Of a stretch of DNA of 64,000 bases, positions 61,837 through 64,000 are shown piece after piece; the stretch's first letter is position 1, and each line of letters begins with the position of its first letter. The stretch comes from an uncultured Clostridia bacterium (GTDB lineage: Bacteria > Bacillota > Clostridia > Oscillospirales > Ruminococcaceae), in contig CALWNQ010000002.1 in assembly GCA_944382875.1 (NCBI GenBank), positions 1-64,000 of the forward strand, in the 5' to 3' direction. Below the pieces are notes generated by a model. The model was given only the letters and a program-made list of their open reading frames with translations. It had not been told where the DNA came from and did not search any database. The translations under genes were made by a program, and so were the position numbers.

Positions 61837-63111
61837 ATGAAACAGAATCACAGCGCCGAAATTCTCTGTATCGGCACCGAAATCCTGATGGGAAATATTG
61901 TCAATACCAATGCCGCTTATATTGCAAAAGAGCTGGCTGTTCTGGGCGTCAACCTGTATCACCAATCGGTTGTGGGCGATAATCCGGTGCGGCTGCGGAA
62001 AAGTCTGGAACTGGCTTTTTCCAGAGCAGACATCGTCATTACAACCGGAGGCCTTGGTCCCACTTATGATGATTTGAGCAAAGAAACGATTGCTGCCTAT
62101 TTCGGCAGAAAACTGGTTCTGCATCAGCCTTCTTATAACAAACTCTGCGCCTATTTTCAGCGCACCGGCCGGGAAATGACCGAAAACAACAAAAAGCAAG
62201 CTTTTATGCCGGAAAACTGCATTGTTTTTGACAACCCAAACGGAACAGCTCCCGGCTGCTGTATCCAGCAGGACGGAAAAATGCTGATGATGCTGCCTGG
62301 ACCGCCCCGTGAGATGAAACCGATGTTTGACCATTGGGTAGTCCCGATTCTGGAAAAAGAAACCGGCACCCGACTGTTTTCCAAAAACCTTTATTTCTTT
62401 GGAATCGGGGAATCCTCGCTGGAATCCCGGTTACGGGAACTAATGGAACAGTCGACCAACCCCACCATTGCGCCTTATGCGAAAACCGGCGAGGTGATGC
62501 TGCGTGTTACTGCAAACGCTGAAAACAAAGAACAAGCGGAACGATTGATGGCACCGGTTCTGGTAGAAATCAACCGGCAGGCTGGTGAATTTCTCTATGG
62601 GATTGATGTGGATGACCTTCAAACGGCAGCTGTACGTATGTTGTGTGAAAAGGGATTGCACGCAGCAACCGCAGAAAGCTGCACCGGCGGGCTGGTTTCC
62701 AAACGCATTACTGATGTCAGTGGCTCCTCCGAAGTATTTGAATGCGGCCTATGCACCTACTCCAACCGGATGAAAGAAAATCTTCTTTCTGTCAGTGCTC
62801 AAACATTGGAACAGTACGGCGCTATTTCCGCACAAACCGCAGCAGAAATGGCAGCAGGTGTCCGTCGGGTATCCGGCGCTGAAATCGGGGTATCGGTAAC
62901 CGGAAACGCCGGTCCCAACGCTTCGGAAGGAAAAGAAGTTGGGCTGGTATATGTAGCAGTCGATAGTGACTGGCACAAGGAGGTCATCGAACTCCGTCTG
63001 CGGCGCACTGACGAAGATGCACGGGAATATATCCGCTGGGTTGCTTCTTCCAATGCGTTAAATCTGATATTAAAAACCGCAAAAAAATTTCAAAAAACCC
63101 TTGACAAATGA
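61837..63111 (+). CDS. cinA: CinA family protein
   Basis: A 424-aa protein with an N-terminal MoaB/MogA-like domain (LCIGTEILMGNIVNTNAAYIA, TTGGLGPTYDD) and a C-terminal CinA/PncC amidase domain (about 260-415, HAATAESCTGGLVSKRIT and GVSVTGNAGP). Relatives have ADP-ribose pyrophosphatase and NMN deamidase activity and recycle pyridine nucleotides. The stop overlaps the next promoter's spacer. Confidence 0.92.
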   Translation: MKQNHSAEILCIGTEILMGNIVNTNAAYIAKELAVLGVNLYHQSVVGDNPVRLRKSLELAFSRADIVITTGGLGPTYDDLSKETIAAYFGRKLVLHQPSYNKLCAYFQRTGREMTENNKKQAFMPENCIVFDNPNGTAPGCCIQQDGKMLMMLPGPPREMKPMFDHWVVPILEKETGTRLFSKNLYFFGIGESSLESRLRELMEQSTNPTIAPYAKTGEVMLRVTANAENKEQAERLMAPVLVEINRQAGEFLYGIDVDDLQTAAVRMLCEKGLHAATAESCTGGLVSKRITDVSGSSEVFECGLCTYSNRMKENLLSVSAQTLEQYGAISAQTAAEMAAGVRRVSGAEIGVSVTGNAGPNASEGKEVGLVYVAVDSDWHKEVIELRLRRTDEDAREYIRWVASSNALNLILKTAKKFQKTLDK

Positions 63112-63129
63112 AATATTATCCGGTATAAT
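63101..63129 (+). promoter_or_regulatory. Perfect SigA promoter of T-box operon
   Basis: TTGACA (63101-63106), a 17-bp spacer, TATAAT (63124-63129). The -35 box is inside the last codons of cinA. Expected start near 63136. Confidence 0.88.
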
Positions 63130-63135
63130 AGGCTC

Positions 63136-63413
63136 CAATCAAACAAACCGATGACTGAGAAGAGTAGCGACAGATCTTCCTCTTTCAGAGAGCCGCAGGT
63201 GGTGGAATTGCGGCAGACGGAAACCGTTGTGAATGGACTCAGGAGGGCAGGACGAAAAGCTTCGGCTGAGTAGCGCCTGACGGGATCTCCGCCCGTTATC
63301 AAAGGAGCATATATGAATCCGTATATGAGAACAAGTGGGCGTATAACGTCAATTTGGGTGGTACCGCAGAAGCAAAGGCTTTTGTCCCAATCAGTGGGAC
63401 AAAAGCCTTTTTT
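63136..63413 (+). promoter_or_regulatory. Tryptophan-specific T-box leader
   Basis: A 280-nt leader with a long Stem I, a specifier loop reading GAA-TGG-ACTC with Trp codon TGG (63234-63236), and the conserved T-box GGGTGGTACCGC (63356-63367), followed by a strong intrinsic terminator. Uncharged tRNA-Trp should pair with the specifier and, through its CCA end, with the T-box bulge, favouring the antiterminator so that the TrpB-like gene is transcribed when tryptophan is short. The base after UGG in the bulge is U. Confidence 0.93.
63374..63413 (+). terminator. T-box regulated terminator
   Basis: Perfect 16-bp arms (63374-63389 and 63395-63410) with a 5-nt loop, followed by T-rich sequence. 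It competes with the antiterminator that contains the T-box. Confidence 0.92.
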
Positions 63414-63480
63414 GTTCCCTCTAAAAACGTGATTTCCCTCTTTTCTCAATAAGCGGAGCCGACTTTTGAAAGGAGCGCTT

Positions 63481-64000
63481 ATGATGAAAAACATTCCTCA
63501 CAAAATCTACCTCACAGAAGAACAGATGCCGAAGCAATGGTATAACCTGCGGGCTGATATGAAAAATCTTCCCGATCCTATGCTCAATCCTCAAACATTA
63601 AAACCTGTGACCGAAGAAGATCTCTACCCTGTTTTTTGCAAAGAGCTGGCACATCAGGAACTGGACAATATCACCCGTTTTGTTGATATTCCGGAGGAGA
63701 TTCAGGACTTTTACAAAATGTACCGCCCTTCCCCGCTGATTCGCGCGTATCAATTGGAAAAAGCGCTGGATACCCCAGCAAAAATTTACTACAAATTTGA
63801 AGGCAACAACACTTCCGGCAGCCACAAGCTCAATTCCGCAGTCGCACAGGTTTATTATGCAAAAAAACAGGGCTTGACCAGCCTGACAACCGAAACCGGA
63901 GCCGGCCAATGGGGTACGGCACTTGCCGAAGCATGTGCTTTCTTTGGCATGGACCTGACTGTTTATATGGTAAAAGGCTCTTATGAACAGAAACCATTCC
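63481..64000 (+). CDS. TrpB-like (TrpB2) tryptophan synthase beta chain, partial
   Basis: An open frame runs to the window end (173 codons seen, no stop). The translation begins MMKNIPHKIYLTEEQMPKQW and contains MYRPSPLIRAYQLEKALDTP, GNNTSGSHKLNSA with the PLP lysine (about Lys116) and TTETGAGQWGTALAEACAFFG. These are typical of the TrpB2 group, which carries an N-terminal extension absent from standard TrpB. It should make tryptophan from indole (or related substrates) and serine. AAAGGAG precedes ATG 63481; ATG 63484 is equally possible. Control by the Trp T-box supports the assignment. Confidence 0.9.
   Translation, partial: MMKNIPHKIYLTEEQMPKQWYNLRADMKNLPDPMLNPQTLKPVTEEDLYPVFCKELAHQELDNITRFVDIPEEIQDFYKMYRPSPLIRAYQLEKALDTPAKIYYKFEGNNTSGSHKLNSAVAQVYYAKKQGLTSLTTETGAGQWGTALAEACAFFGMDLTVYMVKGSYEQKPF

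Overview
The window looks like chromosomal DNA of an endospore-forming, low-to-mid GC Firmicute of the class Clostridia, probably from the Oscillospiraceae/Ruminococcaceae neighbourhood. This rests on gene content: a complete spoIIIAA-AH operon, the CdaA/CdaR pair, GatCAB, a tryptophan T-box leader, ArgR-RecN synteny, the DXS (non-mevalonate) isoprenoid route, and many strong SigA-type promoters and GGAGG ribosome sites with frequent TTG/GTG starts. I see no rRNA, CRISPR array, transposase or prophage module. One tRNA gene lies at the left edge. Species is not resolvable from this sequence alone.

Layout, left to right. 0-6.2 kb: tRNA-Leu(UAA), a MATE exporter, then a leftward three-gene membrane operon (VTC-like polyphosphate polymerase domain, DUF4956, CotH-type kinase) and an aldose-epimerase-like enzyme. 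6.3-11.1 kb: spoIIIAA-AH, the mother-cell half of the sporulation feeding-tube channel. 11.2-22.8 kb: one long, tightly coupled rightward housekeeping run (Asp23, NusB, a Kae1-like protein, XseA/B, a prenyl diphosphate synthase, DUF212, DXS, TlyA, NAD kinase, ArgR, RecN, CorC/HlyC). 22.8-36.1 kb, mostly leftward: a COG2509 flavoprotein that seems to start at CTG, CdaR-CdaA (c-di-AMP synthesis), a cysteine desulfurase-like enzyme with a DUF3343 carrier, a rightward PPC-domain protein, XerC with a dif-like palindrome beside it, a nucleotidyltransferase, a NUDIX hydrolase, gatB-gatA-gatC and ligA.

36.2-44.5 kb: a GT4 glycosyltransferase, a second COG2509 flavoprotein behind a perfect promoter and a hairpin leader, then a divergent locus. 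Leftward are AraC regulator, dCMP deaminase and ATPase. Rightward are the predicted DNA repair/modification radical SAM protein and its TIGR03915 partner, followed by a second aldose-epimerase-like gene. 44.5-50.8 kb, leftward: copA-csoR (copper export), a vanY-vanR-vanS-like cluster and a small membrane protein. 50.8-64 kb: a sulfatase/amidohydrolase pair, a leftward operon resembling Bacillus ydjI-ydjG-ydjH and continuing into glpK, azlC-azlD, a Gfo/Idh/MocA dehydrogenase with a perfect cre-like operator, a flotillin, CinA, and a tryptophan-specific T-box leader in front of a TrpB-like gene cut by the window end.

Leads most worth following are: the 28-bp 11-6-11 palindrome next to xerC; the radical SAM/DUF4130 repair module with its divergent AraC-dCMP deaminase-ATPase arm; the CotH-DUF4956-VTC membrane module; the van-like regulatory cluster that lacks any ligase; and several leaders where hairpins sit against the ribosome site. 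All functions are assigned by reading motifs. No database search was run.
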